Below, piece after piece: positions 17,631-25,911 of a stretch of 64,000 nucleotides of DNA. Under the pieces are notes generated by a model that was not told the DNA's origin, searched no databases, and was given only the letters and a program-made list of their open reading frames with translations. The DNA is from Pedobacter ginsengisoli (GTDB lineage: Bacteria; Bacteroidota; Bacteroidia; Sphingobacteriales; Sphingobacteriaceae). Each line of letters opens with the position of its first letter. Positions within the stretch are counted from its first letter, which is position 1. Location of the stretch: assembly GCF_002736205.1 (NCBI RefSeq), contig NZ_CP024091.1, positions 4,337,555 to 4,401,554 of the forward strand. Reading direction: 5' to 3'. Both the position numbers and the translations under genes were made by a program.

Positions 17631-19561
17631 TCGAGTAGGAAGATAGGGATTATTTCCCTATCTGTCCTCTCACACCACACGTACGTGCCGTTCGGCATAC
17701 GGCGGTTTGTTAGAATAACTTCGTTTGGTGTTCAGTTTTCCAATAGTAGTAGTTGGCAAATCCAATGTACTTCAGCTTTGCGAAATACTCAATACTCAGA
17801 TTACCCTGAAGGATTGGACTACGTGCCAGTCGACAATAGGACTTCCTACTATTAGACCATTCGAATGCCTTCTGCTTTCCAACCCCCAGTTTGATCAGGT
17901 TTCGGCTTCGGCATCCTGCATTCTTCCACTGTTTCCAGATGATCATCCGCAGTCTGACCCGTGTCATTTCATCCAGCCTTATCATCACATGCTTAGCCCC
18001 TGCAATGGAAAAATAGTTGACCCAACCCCTAATGGTCATATCAAGCTTTCTGATCCGTTCGATGATAGTAATTGGATCATTGCGTTTAGTATGTCCAAGG
18101 AGTTTCTGTTTTATAATCTTAACAGACTTGGTTGCAATCCTCATTTTCCAATCTTTGCCCGTCTTGTAGAACGAGAAGCCCAGCAGGGTACTCTGTGATG
18201 GTCTGCTCACCTTACTCTTTTCACGGTTCACTTTCAGCTTTAGACCTCCTTCCAGATAGCTGGTAATGTTATCCATCACCCTATCTGCCGATTTTCTGCT
18301 GTGAACATATATACTGCAATCATCAGCGTATCGTACGAACTTGTGACCCCGCTCTTCGAGCTTAGCATCCAGTTCATGAAGAACAATATTGGATAAAAGC
18401 GGACTAAGTGGACTGCCCTGTGGTGTGCCCTCTTTTCTTGGGGAAACAAGCCCGTTCTCCATCATACCACTGCTCAGATATAAACGGATAAGCTTTAATG
18501 TACGCTTATCTTTTATCTTTCCTGATAGCAGGCACATGAGTTTGTCATGGTTTACCCGATCAAAGAATTTGTCCAGATCAAGCTCCACAATCCATGTGTA
18601 ACCAGCATTAAGGTATTCCTGTGCCTTGAGCACTGCCTGATGAGCCTTGCGCTTTGGACGGAAACCATAACTACTGAAAGAAAAGTCGCCCTCATATTTC
18701 GGACTCAGCCATTGGGAAATAGACTGTTGAATCAACCGATCAATGACCGTTGGGATGCCAAGCATCCTTGCTCCCCCACCAGACTTGGGTATCTCTACCT
18801 TTCTTACCGCACTCGGGCGGTAACTGCCGTTCAAAATATCAGACCGTAATGTCTGCCAGTTGATATTCAGGTAGTCCCGAAGTTCATCGGTCTGCATACC
18901 ATCAATACCACCAGCTCCCTTATTGGCGGTTACCTGCCTAAAGGCGCTTTGTACATTTCGGATGTCTAATATTTCTTCAAGCATACTACTAAAAAAAAAC
19001 TCTTTCCCAGGCATTGTGCACATTGGTTGCACGGCTCGGCTCAGCTCCTCTTACAGTCTACTCTCGGATTCCGTCCTACCATCATGTAAGCAGTTCTCTA
19101 AAGTGGTTCCGCTGTAATCACTCTGCCATAAACTTTCTGTTTCCTTTGCCATCCCAACATTCAGTCCTTCCCTAAAAAAATATAGGTATTATGACCTCGG
19201 CTGACTTCTCCCTGTACCAGATGGGCATTACGATACTGTCCATTGTTTCTTCTACAGCAATCGCACTTGCTCTCGACAGATTATAGGGAGATCTCCCGGG
19301 GTAAGGCAACCCGCTTTCTATGGATGTGACCTCTGTATCTACATAGTGATATTCTGTGCAGTATAGGGCTTTTGTTTGTCTTGCAACATCACCCATATCA
19401 CCTCGCCTTATATACAGTTCCTGTTCGTAAGTCCCCATATTTGCCGCCAGCTTCCTTCGGATTCGCAGTCGCCTGCGACACCCTTGCTATTGGCTAACAC
19501 TTCCTACTGCAAAGTGTGTTCGGGACTTGCACCCTAGAGCTGATTGCCATGCCCGGCACAC
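17630..19561 (-). mobile_element. Group II intron, class C type, in the tRNA-Ser terminator region
   Basis: Intron RNA running from about 19561 (5' GTGTGCCGGG) down to about 17630 (ending CCTACTCGAT), roughly 1.93 kb. The 5' part (19033-19561) is structured RNA with no gene. Domain V is at about 17672-17706 with a CGC catalytic triad context (ACCGCCGTATG), and a short domain VI hairpin (AGATAGGGA and complement) lies at about 17642-17662. The maturase gene stops 3 bases before domain V. The element begins 3 bases after the 13-bp terminator hairpin of tRNA-Ser. Insertion behind terminator hairpins and a CGC triad are both hallmarks of class IIC. The ends are accurate to a few bases only. Confidence 0.85.
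17710..19032 (-). CDS. ltrA: Group II intron reverse transcriptase/maturase
   Basis: Multifunctional protein that helps the intron splice and copies it into DNA. The longest frame is 440 residues; MLEEILDIRNVQSAF (ATG at 18984) is the likely true start. RT motifs in order are KGAGGIDGMQ, VEIPKSGGGARMLGIPTVID, SYGFRPKRKAHQAV, DLDKFFDRVNHDKLM, GTPQGSPLSPLLSNI, the catalytic FVRYADDCSIYV, and LGFSFYKTGKDW. The thumb/maturase domain X follows, with IRGWVNYF and IWKQWKNAGCRSRNLIKLG. No H-N-H endonuclease domain is seen, as expected for class C. The frame is intact, so the intron may still be mobile. Confidence 0.93.
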   Translation of the reverse strand: MQPMCTMPGKEFFFSSMLEEILDIRNVQSAFRQVTANKGAGGIDGMQTDELRDYLNINWQTLRSDILNGSYRPSAVRKVEIPKSGGGARMLGIPTVIDRLIQQSISQWLSPKYEGDFSFSSYGFRPKRKAHQAVLKAQEYLNAGYTWIVELDLDKFFDRVNHDKLMCLLSGKIKDKRTLKLIRLYLSSGMMENGLVSPRKEGTPQGSPLSPLLSNIVLHELDAKLEERGHKFVRYADDCSIYVHSRKSADRVMDNITSYLEGGLKLKVNREKSKVSRPSQSTLLGFSFYKTGKDWKMRIATKSVKIIKQKLLGHTKRNDPITIIERIRKLDMTIRGWVNYFSIAGAKHVMIRLDEMTRVRLRMIIWKQWKNAGCRSRNLIKLGVGKQKAFEWSNSRKSYCRLARSPILQGNLSIEYFAKLKYIGFANYYYWKTEHQTKLF

Positions 19562-19564
19562 AAG

Positions 19565-19595
19565 AAAAGCGCGTGTTCTAAAAACACGCGCTTTT
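19565..19595 (-). terminator. Rho-independent terminator of tRNA-Ser
   Basis: Arms AAAAGCGCGTGTT and its complement, 13 bp, loop of 5, starting 9 bases after the tRNA end on the minus strand and ending in T-rich sequence. The group II intron sits immediately behind it. Confidence 0.75.
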
Positions 19596-19604
19596 GCACT
19601 TTTG

Positions 19605-19692
19605 CGGAGAGTGAGAGATTCGAACTCTCGATACCCTTTTGAGATATACACACTTTCCAGGCGTGCTCCTTCAACCACTCGGACAACTCTCC
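19605..19692 (-). tRNA. tRNA-Ser (anticodon GGA)
   Basis: 88-nt tRNA on the minus strand. The acceptor stem GGAGAGT pairs with ACTCTCC, followed by discriminator G at 19605. The anticodon stem is CACGC/GTGTG with loop CTGGAAA, giving anticodon GGA. It has a long variable arm (class II tRNA) and T arm GAGAGTTCGAATCTCTC. CCA is not encoded. It reads UCC and UCU codons. It lies 48 bases downstream of pyk on the same strand. Confidence 0.95.
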
Positions 19693-19740
19693 TTTTTGCA
19701 GGATCGCAAAAGTAGGCTTTTTTTTGACTGTTAGTGAATA

Positions 19741-21171
19741 TTAATCAATAACTGTAATTTTCAACATATTTGTTTTGCCTTTCTGTTCCATCGGAATAGC
19801 AGCTGTGTTGATAATCACATCTCCCTTTTTCACCATTTTATGCTCTTTAAGCAGGTTGTTTACATCCTGAATGGTTTCGTCAGTGCTTTCAAATTTATCG
19901 TAATAAAAGCCTTGAACACCCCACAATAGACTCAAAGTGTTTAATAGAGATTTGTTGCTGGTGAAGATATAAGTTAATGCCTTAGGTCTGTGGCTTGAGA
20001 TTTCGAATGCAGTATATCCACTAACCGTCATAGAAACAATACCCACTGCATTTGTTTGCTTAGATAAGAAGCAAGCAGTATCACAAATTGCATCGCTCAG
20101 GAAGCTCTCAGACTTTGACTTAAGAAACTTCTCTGGGTGGAATGGATAATTGTTCGTTTCGATGTTTTGAATGATTTTCTGCATAGTCTCAATAACGATA
20201 AGCGGAAACTCACCTACAGAGGTCTCACCACTTAGCATTACTGCATCAGCACCATCAAGTACAGAGTTTGCAACGTCGTTAACCTCAGCACGGGTTGGTC
20301 GAGGTGTAGTAATCATACTTTCCAGCATTTGGGTAGCAATAATTACAGGTTTAGAAGCAGCTCTACACTTTTGAACTATCATTTTTTGTAACAAAGGAAC
20401 TTCTTCCATTGGCATTTCAACTCCTAGGTCACCACGGGCAACCATGATACCGTCAGAAACAGCAATGATTTCATCGATATTAGCAATAGCCTCAGGTTTT
20501 TCGATTTTAGCGATTACTCTTGCAGTTTTGCCCCTTTGCTTAATAATGTCTTTTAACTCGGTAATGTCTTCTGCATTACGAACAAATGAAAGTCCGATCC
20601 ACTCTACATCGTTTTCGAGAACAAACTCAAGGTTTTTTCTGTCTTCAACTGTAAGAGAAGGGATAGAAACTTTTGTATTGGGTAAATTAACACCTTTTCT
20701 TGAAGTAAGAATACCACCATGTACTATTTCGCAAACAACCTCATCTTTAAGGTTAGTTTCGATTACACGCATTTGTAATTTACCGTCATCTAAAAGGATA
20801 ATCTCACCTGCTTTTACGTCTTTTGGGAAAGTATCGTAAGTGATGTAAATCCGTTCCTCATTACCTATACATTCCTGAGTGGTAATGATAGTGCGGGCTC
20901 CATTAACTAAGTTAATACCACCATCCTTAACTATACCAATTCTAATTTTAGGACCTTGTAAATCGGCAAGGATTCCTACATTATAATTATATTTTTGATT
21001 GATATTGCGAATGGTATCCAATACTTCCTGATGATCCGCCTGAGAACCGTGAGAAAAATTTAAACGGCAAACGTCTAATCCAGCGTTAAACATACTGTAT
21101 AAAACATCCGGTTTAGCTGAAGCAGGGCCCAGGGTGGCCACAATTTTTGTTCTGGAATGAAATGGTTTCAT
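19741..21171 (-). CDS. pyk: Pyruvate kinase
   Basis: Last step of glycolysis: phosphoenolpyruvate plus ADP to pyruvate plus ATP. At 476 residues it has the standard bacterial length. Visible are TKIVATLGPAS, the substrate-site CRLNFSHG, LADLQGPKIRIG, IAKIEKPEAI with the catalytic lysine region, VARGDLGVEMP and the signature TRAEVNDVANSVLDGADAVMLSGE. The C-terminal allosteric domain is present from about residue 345, with no extra PEP-utiliser domain. Downstream on the same strand lies tRNA-Ser, upstream an IPExxxVDY gene, a neighbourhood common in Bacteroidota. Confidence 0.97.
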   Translation of the reverse strand: MKPFHSRTKIVATLGPASAKPDVLYSMFNAGLDVCRLNFSHGSQADHQEVLDTIRNINQKYNYNVGILADLQGPKIRIGIVKDGGINLVNGARTIITTQECIGNEERIYITYDTFPKDVKAGEIILLDDGKLQMRVIETNLKDEVVCEIVHGGILTSRKGVNLPNTKVSIPSLTVEDRKNLEFVLENDVEWIGLSFVRNAEDITELKDIIKQRGKTARVIAKIEKPEAIANIDEIIAVSDGIMVARGDLGVEMPMEEVPLLQKMIVQKCRAASKPVIIATQMLESMITTPRPTRAEVNDVANSVLDGADAVMLSGETSVGEFPLIVIETMQKIIQNIETNNYPFHPEKFLKSKSESFLSDAICDTACFLSKQTNAVGIVSMTVSGYTAFEISSHRPKALTYIFTSNKSLLNTLSLLWGVQGFYYDKFESTDETIQDVNNLLKEHKMVKKGDVIINTAAIPMEQKGKTNMLKITVID

Positions 21172-21310
21172 TTAGTTACTTAAATTTATTATTGACCGGC
21201 AAAACGCAGATTTTCCACATAAAAAACCCATGCCCGTCTGATTATTAATGTTATTTGTCTGATAATGTAAGTTCAAATATAGTGTATTTAATACACCTAC
21301 AGTATAAAAT

Positions 21311-21730
21311 TTACATTATCAAATTTTCTCTCGACTTCAATTTACGCGGATCAATTTGTGCAGCAACCTGAATATCAGGAAGTTTATTCAATCCATTGAT
21401 TATAAAACTAAGATCTTCTTTGTCAATATATTGATGAATAATCATAAAAAAATCTACTTTGTTCATTTCGGGGATTAAAAACCCTTCTGCATTTCGATTG
21501 TTAAGGATGTAATATTCAATTTCGCCTTGTTCTACATAAAAATAATATTTTGAAAAGGGTAATGGGTCTTCATCTATATTAAAGTAAACCTCATGATCCT
21601 CAATCTTTTCAAAATTAAAATTAAGATTTGTATTTATTTTATGACACAACATATAATCTTTCAGTGATGCAGTAATGGCAATTAGTACAAAATCGAGGTC
21701 TAATGATAGTTTTAAATAAGTTTTGTTCAA
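21311..21730 (-). CDS. IPExxxVDY family protein
   Basis: 139-residue soluble protein of a family confined to Bacteroidota, named for the motif seen here as IPEMNKVDF (about residues 88-96), with Phe for the final Tyr. The N-terminal half LKLSLDLDFVLIAI and the central YYILNNRNAEGFLIPE match the family. The molecular function is unknown. It is divergent from acpP and upstream of pyk in the same orientation, a conserved arrangement as I recall it. Confidence 0.85.
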   Translation of the reverse strand: MNKTYLKLSLDLDFVLIAITASLKDYMLCHKINTNLNFNFEKIEDHEVYFNIDEDPLPFSKYYFYVEQGEIEYYILNNRNAEGFLIPEMNKVDFFMIIHQYIDKEDLSFIINGLNKLPDIQVAAQIDPRKLKSRENLIM

Positions 21731-21824
21731 AACACTATATATTTACGAGATTACGAAATTATAAAACTAATTTTACTTTAATGTTCGAAATAAAAACATT
21801 AAAATTGATAGAGAAATAAAAACA

Positions 21825-21855
21825 TTTGAAATGTGTAAGAATTTATTTTTCTTTG
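21825..21855 (+). promoter_or_regulatory. Bacteroidota-type promoter for acpP
   Basis: TTTG at 21825-21828 and TTTCTTTG at 21848-21855, separated by 19 bases, close to the TTTG/TAnnTTTG consensus of Bacteroidota sigma-A promoters. It would give a leader of about 30 bases before the acpP ATG (21889). Confidence 0.55.
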
Positions 21856-21888
21856 CACTGAATTATTTAACCATTAAATTATAACATT

Positions 21889-22125
21889 ATGTCTGATATT
21901 GCTTCAAGAGTTAAGGCTATTATCGTTGAAAAATTAGGTGTGGATGAAAGCGAAGTTACACCAGAGGCTTCTTTCACTAACGATTTAGGTGCGGATTCTT
22001 TAGATACAGTAGAACTTATTATGGAGTTTGAAAAAGAATTCAATGTAGCAATCCCTGATGATCAGGCTGAGACCATTGGTACAGTTGGTCAAGCAATTGC
22101 TTACTTAGAAAAAAACGTTAAGTAA
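21889..22125 (+). CDS. acpP: Acyl carrier protein
   Basis: 78-residue acidic helical carrier of fatty-acid intermediates. The phosphopantetheine attachment serine is in GADSLDTVELIM (about residues 34-45), and FEKEFNVAIPDDQAETIGTVG follows as in classic AcpP. It is followed after 27 bases by fabF, then rnc, the common bacterial order. Its own promoter is seen upstream. Confidence 0.97.
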   Translation: MSDIASRVKAIIVEKLGVDESEVTPEASFTNDLGADSLDTVELIMEFEKEFNVAIPDDQAETIGTVGQAIAYLEKNVK

Positions 22126-22152
22126 AATACGGTCTCCGTATAATCCGTATAA

Positions 22153-23406
22153 ATGGAAGTAAAAAGAGTAGTAGTTACAGGGTTGGGTGCGCTCACTCCT
22201 ATTGGCAGTACAATCCCAGAGTTCTGGGAAGGCCTGTTAAATGGGGTGAGTGGCGCTGGCCCCATTACAGGTTTTGACACATCAAAGTTCAAAACCAAAT
22301 TTGCATGTGAGCTTAAAAACTTCAATCCAGAAGATTTTTTGGACAAAAAGGAAGCGCGCAAGCTAGATCCATTTGTTCAATATGCTTTAGTAGCCACAGA
22401 TGAAGCTGTTAAGGATGGTAATTTTGACTTCTCGCAAGTTGATACCAACCGTGTTGGCGTAATTTGGGGCTCAGGCATTGGCGGCTTTAAAACATTTCAG
22501 GATGAAATGAAGAACTTCTTTTTAGGCGATGGTACGCCACGCATGAATCCGTTCTTTATTCCTAAAGTTATAATTGACATTGTTCCTGGCCATATTTCTA
22601 TAAAATATGGACTTAGAGGCCCTAATTTTGCTACAGTTTCTGCATGTGCTTCGTCTACAAATGCAATGATCGATGCGTACAATTATATCCGTTTGAATAT
22701 GTGCGACATTGTAATTAGCGGTGGATCTGAGGCTATCATTAACGAAGCGGGTATTGGTGGTTTTAATGCAATGCATGCCTTATCGACCAGAAATGATGAC
22801 CCTAAAACAGCTTCAAGACCGTTTGACAAAGACCGTGATGGCTTTGTTGCAGGTGAAGGCGCAGGAACCATCATTTTGGAGGAACTGGAACATGCTAAGA
22901 AAAGAGGTGCAAAGATCTATGCTGAATTAGTTGGCGGCGGAATGAGTGCAGATGCAAACCATATCACAGCTCCGCATCCACAAGGATTAGGTGCCAAAAT
23001 GGTAATGACAAATGCCCTTAAAGACGCAGGCTTAACCACTGCAGATATTGATTACATCAATGTTCATGGAACCTCAACTCCTTTGGGAGACATTTCTGAG
23101 ACTAAAGCTATCGTTGATTTATTTGGAGAAGATGCTTATAAATTAAACATCAGTTCTACAAAATCTATGACGGGACATTTATTAGGTGCTGCAGGTGCTA
23201 TTGAAGCAATTGCATCTATCCTGGCAGTGAAAAATGATATAGTACCTCCTACTATTAATCATTTTACTGATGACCCTGGGTTTGATCCGAAATTAAATTT
23301 CACATTTAATGTTGCACAAAAGAGACCTATCCGTGCTGCCTTAAGTAACACTTTTGGCTTCGGAGGTCACAATGCATCAGTGATTTTTAAAAAATACGAA
23401 GAATAA
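22153..23406 (+). CDS. fabF: 3-oxoacyl-ACP synthase II (KAS II)
   Basis: Condensing enzyme that extends acyl-ACP with malonyl-ACP. At 417 residues it has the usual FabF length. The active-site cysteine is in VSACASSTNAMIDAY, the two catalytic histidines in NVHGTSTPLGD and TGHLLGAAG, and the C-terminal glycine loop in NTFGFGGHNASVIF. Start ATG 22153 gives the family N terminus KRVVVTGLGALTPIG. It is presumably cotranscribed with acpP. Confidence 0.97.
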   Translation: MEVKRVVVTGLGALTPIGSTIPEFWEGLLNGVSGAGPITGFDTSKFKTKFACELKNFNPEDFLDKKEARKLDPFVQYALVATDEAVKDGNFDFSQVDTNRVGVIWGSGIGGFKTFQDEMKNFFLGDGTPRMNPFFIPKVIIDIVPGHISIKYGLRGPNFATVSACASSTNAMIDAYNYIRLNMCDIVISGGSEAIINEAGIGGFNAMHALSTRNDDPKTASRPFDKDRDGFVAGEGAGTIILEELEHAKKRGAKIYAELVGGGMSADANHITAPHPQGLGAKMVMTNALKDAGLTTADIDYINVHGTSTPLGDISETKAIVDLFGEDAYKLNISSTKSMTGHLLGAAGAIEAIASILAVKNDIVPPTINHFTDDPGFDPKLNFTFNVAQKRPIRAALSNTFGFGGHNASVIFKKYEE

Positions 23407-23417
23407 AAGCACTTTGT

Positions 23418-23440
23418 GGAGGCTATTATTAGCCTCCTTT
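23418..23440 (+). terminator. Terminator-like hairpin after fabF
   Basis: GGAGGCT and AGCCTCC with a 6-base loop followed by TTT and T-rich sequence, 11 bases after the fabF stop. It may stop or attenuate acpP-fabF transcription before rnc. Confidence 0.55.
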
Positions 23441-23447
23441 AATTTTG
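23440..23447 (+). promoter_or_regulatory. Promoter -7 box for rnc
   Basis: TAATTTTG fits the TAnnTTTG box and ends 9 bases before the rnc ATG, directly after the hairpin. It suggests separate rnc transcription with a very short leader. A TTTG lies at 23413-23416, a slightly long spacing of 23 bases. Confidence 0.45.
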
Positions 23448-23456
23448 CAATAGTTA

Positions 23457-24185
23457 ATGCCATTATTTGACCTGTATAAGCTTTATCTATCGTCTGATAA
23501 GGACTTTATAAAAAAGTTGAACAACATTTTAGGCTTTGTGCCTGGAAATACTGTTTTGTATAAAATGGCGTTCAGGCACAGGTCTGTGGCAAAAATCCTA
23601 AAAAACGGTAGTCGAAGTAGTAATGAACGCCTGGAGTTTCTTGGTGATGCTATTTTAGGTTCTGTAATTGCAGAGTTATTGTTTAAAAGCTATCCTTATA
23701 AGGAAGAGGGCTTTTTAACAGAAATGCGCTCAAAAATTGTAAATCGCGCCAACTTAAATCAACTTGCAAGAAAAATGGGTTTTGATCAGCTGATTGTTTT
23801 TGATCAAAAGGCTGTAAATATCCAAACAAAACATCATTCTATGTTGGGTGATGCTTTTGAAGCTCTTGTAGGTGCAGTATATCTGGACAAAGGATATAAT
23901 TTCACTAAAGATTTCCTTCTTAAAAGAATAGTGAAGCCTTATATCGATATTCATACACTAGAGCTTACTGAGACTAACTTTAAGAGTAAATTGATAGAAT
24001 GGTGCCAGCGTCATGGCAAGGATATATCATTTGATATGATCCAAAATGAAGAAGGTGAAAGCGCAAAACTATTTACCATTCAAGTAGTTATTGAGGGCGA
24101 AAGCTATGGTATCGGCAGAGACTACAATAAGAAAAATGCCGAAAAGCTTGCCGCAGAAAAAGCTTGCGAATCACTAACTATTTAA
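23457..24185 (+). CDS. rnc: Ribonuclease III
   Basis: Double-strand-specific RNase processing rRNA precursors and structured mRNAs. The catalytic domain shows the signature ERLEFLGDAILGSVIAELLF (about residues 60-79) and the second acidic cluster in MLGDAFEALVGAVYLDKGY. A double-stranded-RNA-binding domain follows from about residue 165 (FKSKLIEWCQRHGK, then GESYGIGRDYNKKNAEKLAAEKAC). At 242 residues it has a slightly long N-terminal extension, as is usual in Bacteroidota. Its stop is 9 bases from the convergent gene at 24195. Confidence 0.96.
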   Translation: MPLFDLYKLYLSSDKDFIKKLNNILGFVPGNTVLYKMAFRHRSVAKILKNGSRSSNERLEFLGDAILGSVIAELLFKSYPYKEEGFLTEMRSKIVNRANLNQLARKMGFDQLIVFDQKAVNIQTKHHSMLGDAFEALVGAVYLDKGYNFTKDFLLKRIVKPYIDIHTLELTETNFKSKLIEWCQRHGKDISFDMIQNEEGESAKLFTIQVVIEGESYGIGRDYNKKNAEKLAAEKACESLTI

Positions 24186-24194
24186 AATTTCTAC

Positions 24195-24908
24195 TTATTT
24201 CTTTAATGTGTCTGTATATTTTTTATACGACTCCCTTATGTATTTGACAGCATCATATTCTGTCCAGTTTTTAGCTTTTTCATACTCTGGCCTGTAATCC
24301 ATCATATATTTTTCCAGAGATTCTCCTTTTAGATCAGTGTTATTCTGAATAATTATTTCATTAAAGAACCCATCTATTAAAGTTTGCTGCATCTCGGTTT
24401 CGTAATAACGGCCAAATCTTCTTGCATTTTTGGGTGTCCGTCCAAACAATTCGTAAACTGCTGTAAGCGGCTTGAAAAGAAATGAGAGGAATGGCGGCTT
24501 TCCCTGATAGAACGCCCCCTTATTTTTAAAATCCCTTTTTATATCATTCAATTCTTGTTTCTTTGTTTGCCCGGTAATGTTAACTTCTTTAAGCGTTCTA
24601 CCTCTATCCAGATAAACAATAAGATCTTTTCCTGCTGGAACAACAGCTTCAGCATCAGAATATTCTATTTTAACTACTAAAAGCGTATCGCCAGGTACTG
24701 CCTTAATCTGGAATAATCCAAAATCACTGCTTACAACCGATATTCCTAATCTTTTATTTATTACTTGAGCTGCTGCAACACGCGTAGATGTCCCTTTTTC
24801 TATTACCGCTCCTTTAAGAATAACCTCTTGTTGTGCCGAAACAGAGGATACTGATGCCACAAAAAACAATAGGAATATTAAAATATTTAAATAACCGGGC
24901 CTCTTCAT
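24195..24908 (-). CDS. Secreted protein with carboxypeptidase-like regulatory domain
   Basis: 237 residues with a signal peptide (hydrophobic ILIFLLFFVASVSSVSAQ, cleavage after about residue 25). It then has a CarboxypepD_reg-like beta sandwich (LKGAVIEKGTSTRVAAAQVIN, then DFGLFQIKAVPGDTLLV). The rest is a charged helical region (LNDIKRDFKNKGAFYQGKPP, RRFGRYYETEMQQ) shared by uncharacterised Bacteroidota proteins. No TonB-dependent barrel follows, so it is not a SusC. Probably periplasmic or outer-membrane associated; its role is unknown. Confidence 0.75.
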   Translation of the reverse strand: MKRPGYLNILIFLLFFVASVSSVSAQQEVILKGAVIEKGTSTRVAAAQVINKRLGISVVSSDFGLFQIKAVPGDTLLVVKIEYSDAEAVVPAGKDLIVYLDRGRTLKEVNITGQTKKQELNDIKRDFKNKGAFYQGKPPFLSFLFKPLTAVYELFGRTPKNARRFGRYYETEMQQTLIDGFFNEIIIQNNTDLKGESLEKYMMDYRPEYEKAKNWTEYDAVKYIRESYKKYTDTLKK

Positions 24909-24996
24909 CTAACGAATATTTTTTGTAAACTTAACTATAGTTTGACAATGAACTAAGTTAAAAAAAGTTAAATGAGTTTAAAAAGGCAATAAATTA

Positions 24997-25004
24997 TATC
25001 TTTG
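24997..25004 (+). promoter_or_regulatory. Promoter -7 box abutting the yicC start
   Basis: TATCTTTG exactly fits TAnnTTTG and ends 3 bases before the ATG at 25008. With initiation a few bases after the box, the transcript would be leaderless or nearly so. Confidence 0.55.
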
Positions 25005-25007
25005 CAC

Positions 25008-25883
25008 ATGATAAAATCAATGACAGGGTACGGCCTGGCTTCTACTGATCACGAAAATGTAAAGTTTGCAGTAGAGATAAAATCTTTAAACAGTAAGTTC
25101 CTGGAACTGAATTTAAAATTACCAAGGGCTTTTTCTGAAAAGGAATTATTGTTGCGTAATATCTGCAGCAAGGAAATTGAACGGGGAAAAGTAAGTGTTT
25201 CTATAAACATAGAACGCAGTGAAGAAAACTTAAAAGGTGCAACCATCAACGCAGCCTTACTAAGCAAATATTACAAACAACTCGAAGAAATCAATATCCA
25301 GCTGGGAGCCAATTCAAATAATCTTTTGCAGGCTGTTCTTAATTTCCCTGAAGTAATCAGTTATTCTGACGAGGATGTTAATGAAAATGACTGGGATGTA
25401 TTAAACAGTACTTTTGTTAAGGCACTGGAAAGCTTTAATAAATTCAGACTTGCGGAAGGTGTTGTTTTAAAGACTGACCTAGAATTGAGAATCAAAAACA
25501 TACTTCAGTTCTTTTCGGAGATTGAAGTTTTGGAACCGCTTAGAATTCCTCAGATCAGGAGCAGATTAAACCAATTTCTTGAAGATAATGTTGGCAAAAT
25601 AAACGTAGATCAGAACCGCTTGGAACAAGAGTTAATCTATTATATTGATAAGCTTGACATTACAGAAGAAAAGATTCGCCTGAGAAGTCATTGTGATTAC
25701 TTTATGGAAACCTTGAAAAGCAAAGATGCCAATGGAAAAAAGCTTGGTTTTATTTCGCAGGAAATAGGCCGTGAAATTAACACCATGGGTGCCAAAGCTA
25801 ACGATGCGCAAATACAGCAGTTGGTTGTGGGAATGAAGGAAGAGTTAGAAAAAATTAAGGAGCAACTATTAAATGTTTTGTAA
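25008..25883 (+). CDS. YicC/YloC family endoribonuclease-like protein
   Basis: 291-residue protein of the YicC family, whose E. coli member acts as an RNase. The N-terminal signature is MIKSMTGYG, and the C-terminal DUF1732 region (about 205-291) shows DKLDITEEKIRLRSHCDYF and GKKLGFISQEIGREINTMG. I place the start at ATG 25008, since the TTG six bases upstream overlaps a promoter box. It begins the run yicC-gmk-nadD on the plus strand, a common bacterial order. Confidence 0.9.
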   Translation: MIKSMTGYGLASTDHENVKFAVEIKSLNSKFLELNLKLPRAFSEKELLLRNICSKEIERGKVSVSINIERSEENLKGATINAALLSKYYKQLEEINIQLGANSNNLLQAVLNFPEVISYSDEDVNENDWDVLNSTFVKALESFNKFRLAEGVVLKTDLELRIKNILQFFSEIEVLEPLRIPQIRSRLNQFLEDNVGKINVDQNRLEQELIYYIDKLDITEEKIRLRSHCDYFMETLKSKDANGKKLGFISQEIGREINTMGAKANDAQIQQLVVGMKEELEKIKEQLLNVL

Positions 25884-25911
25884 GCCGCTGGCTGAAAGAC
25901 AATAACACAAG

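Noticed and set aside
17725..19117. Plus-strand frames over the group II intron
   Set aside because: They lie antisense to the maturase and intron RNA and show no homology features.
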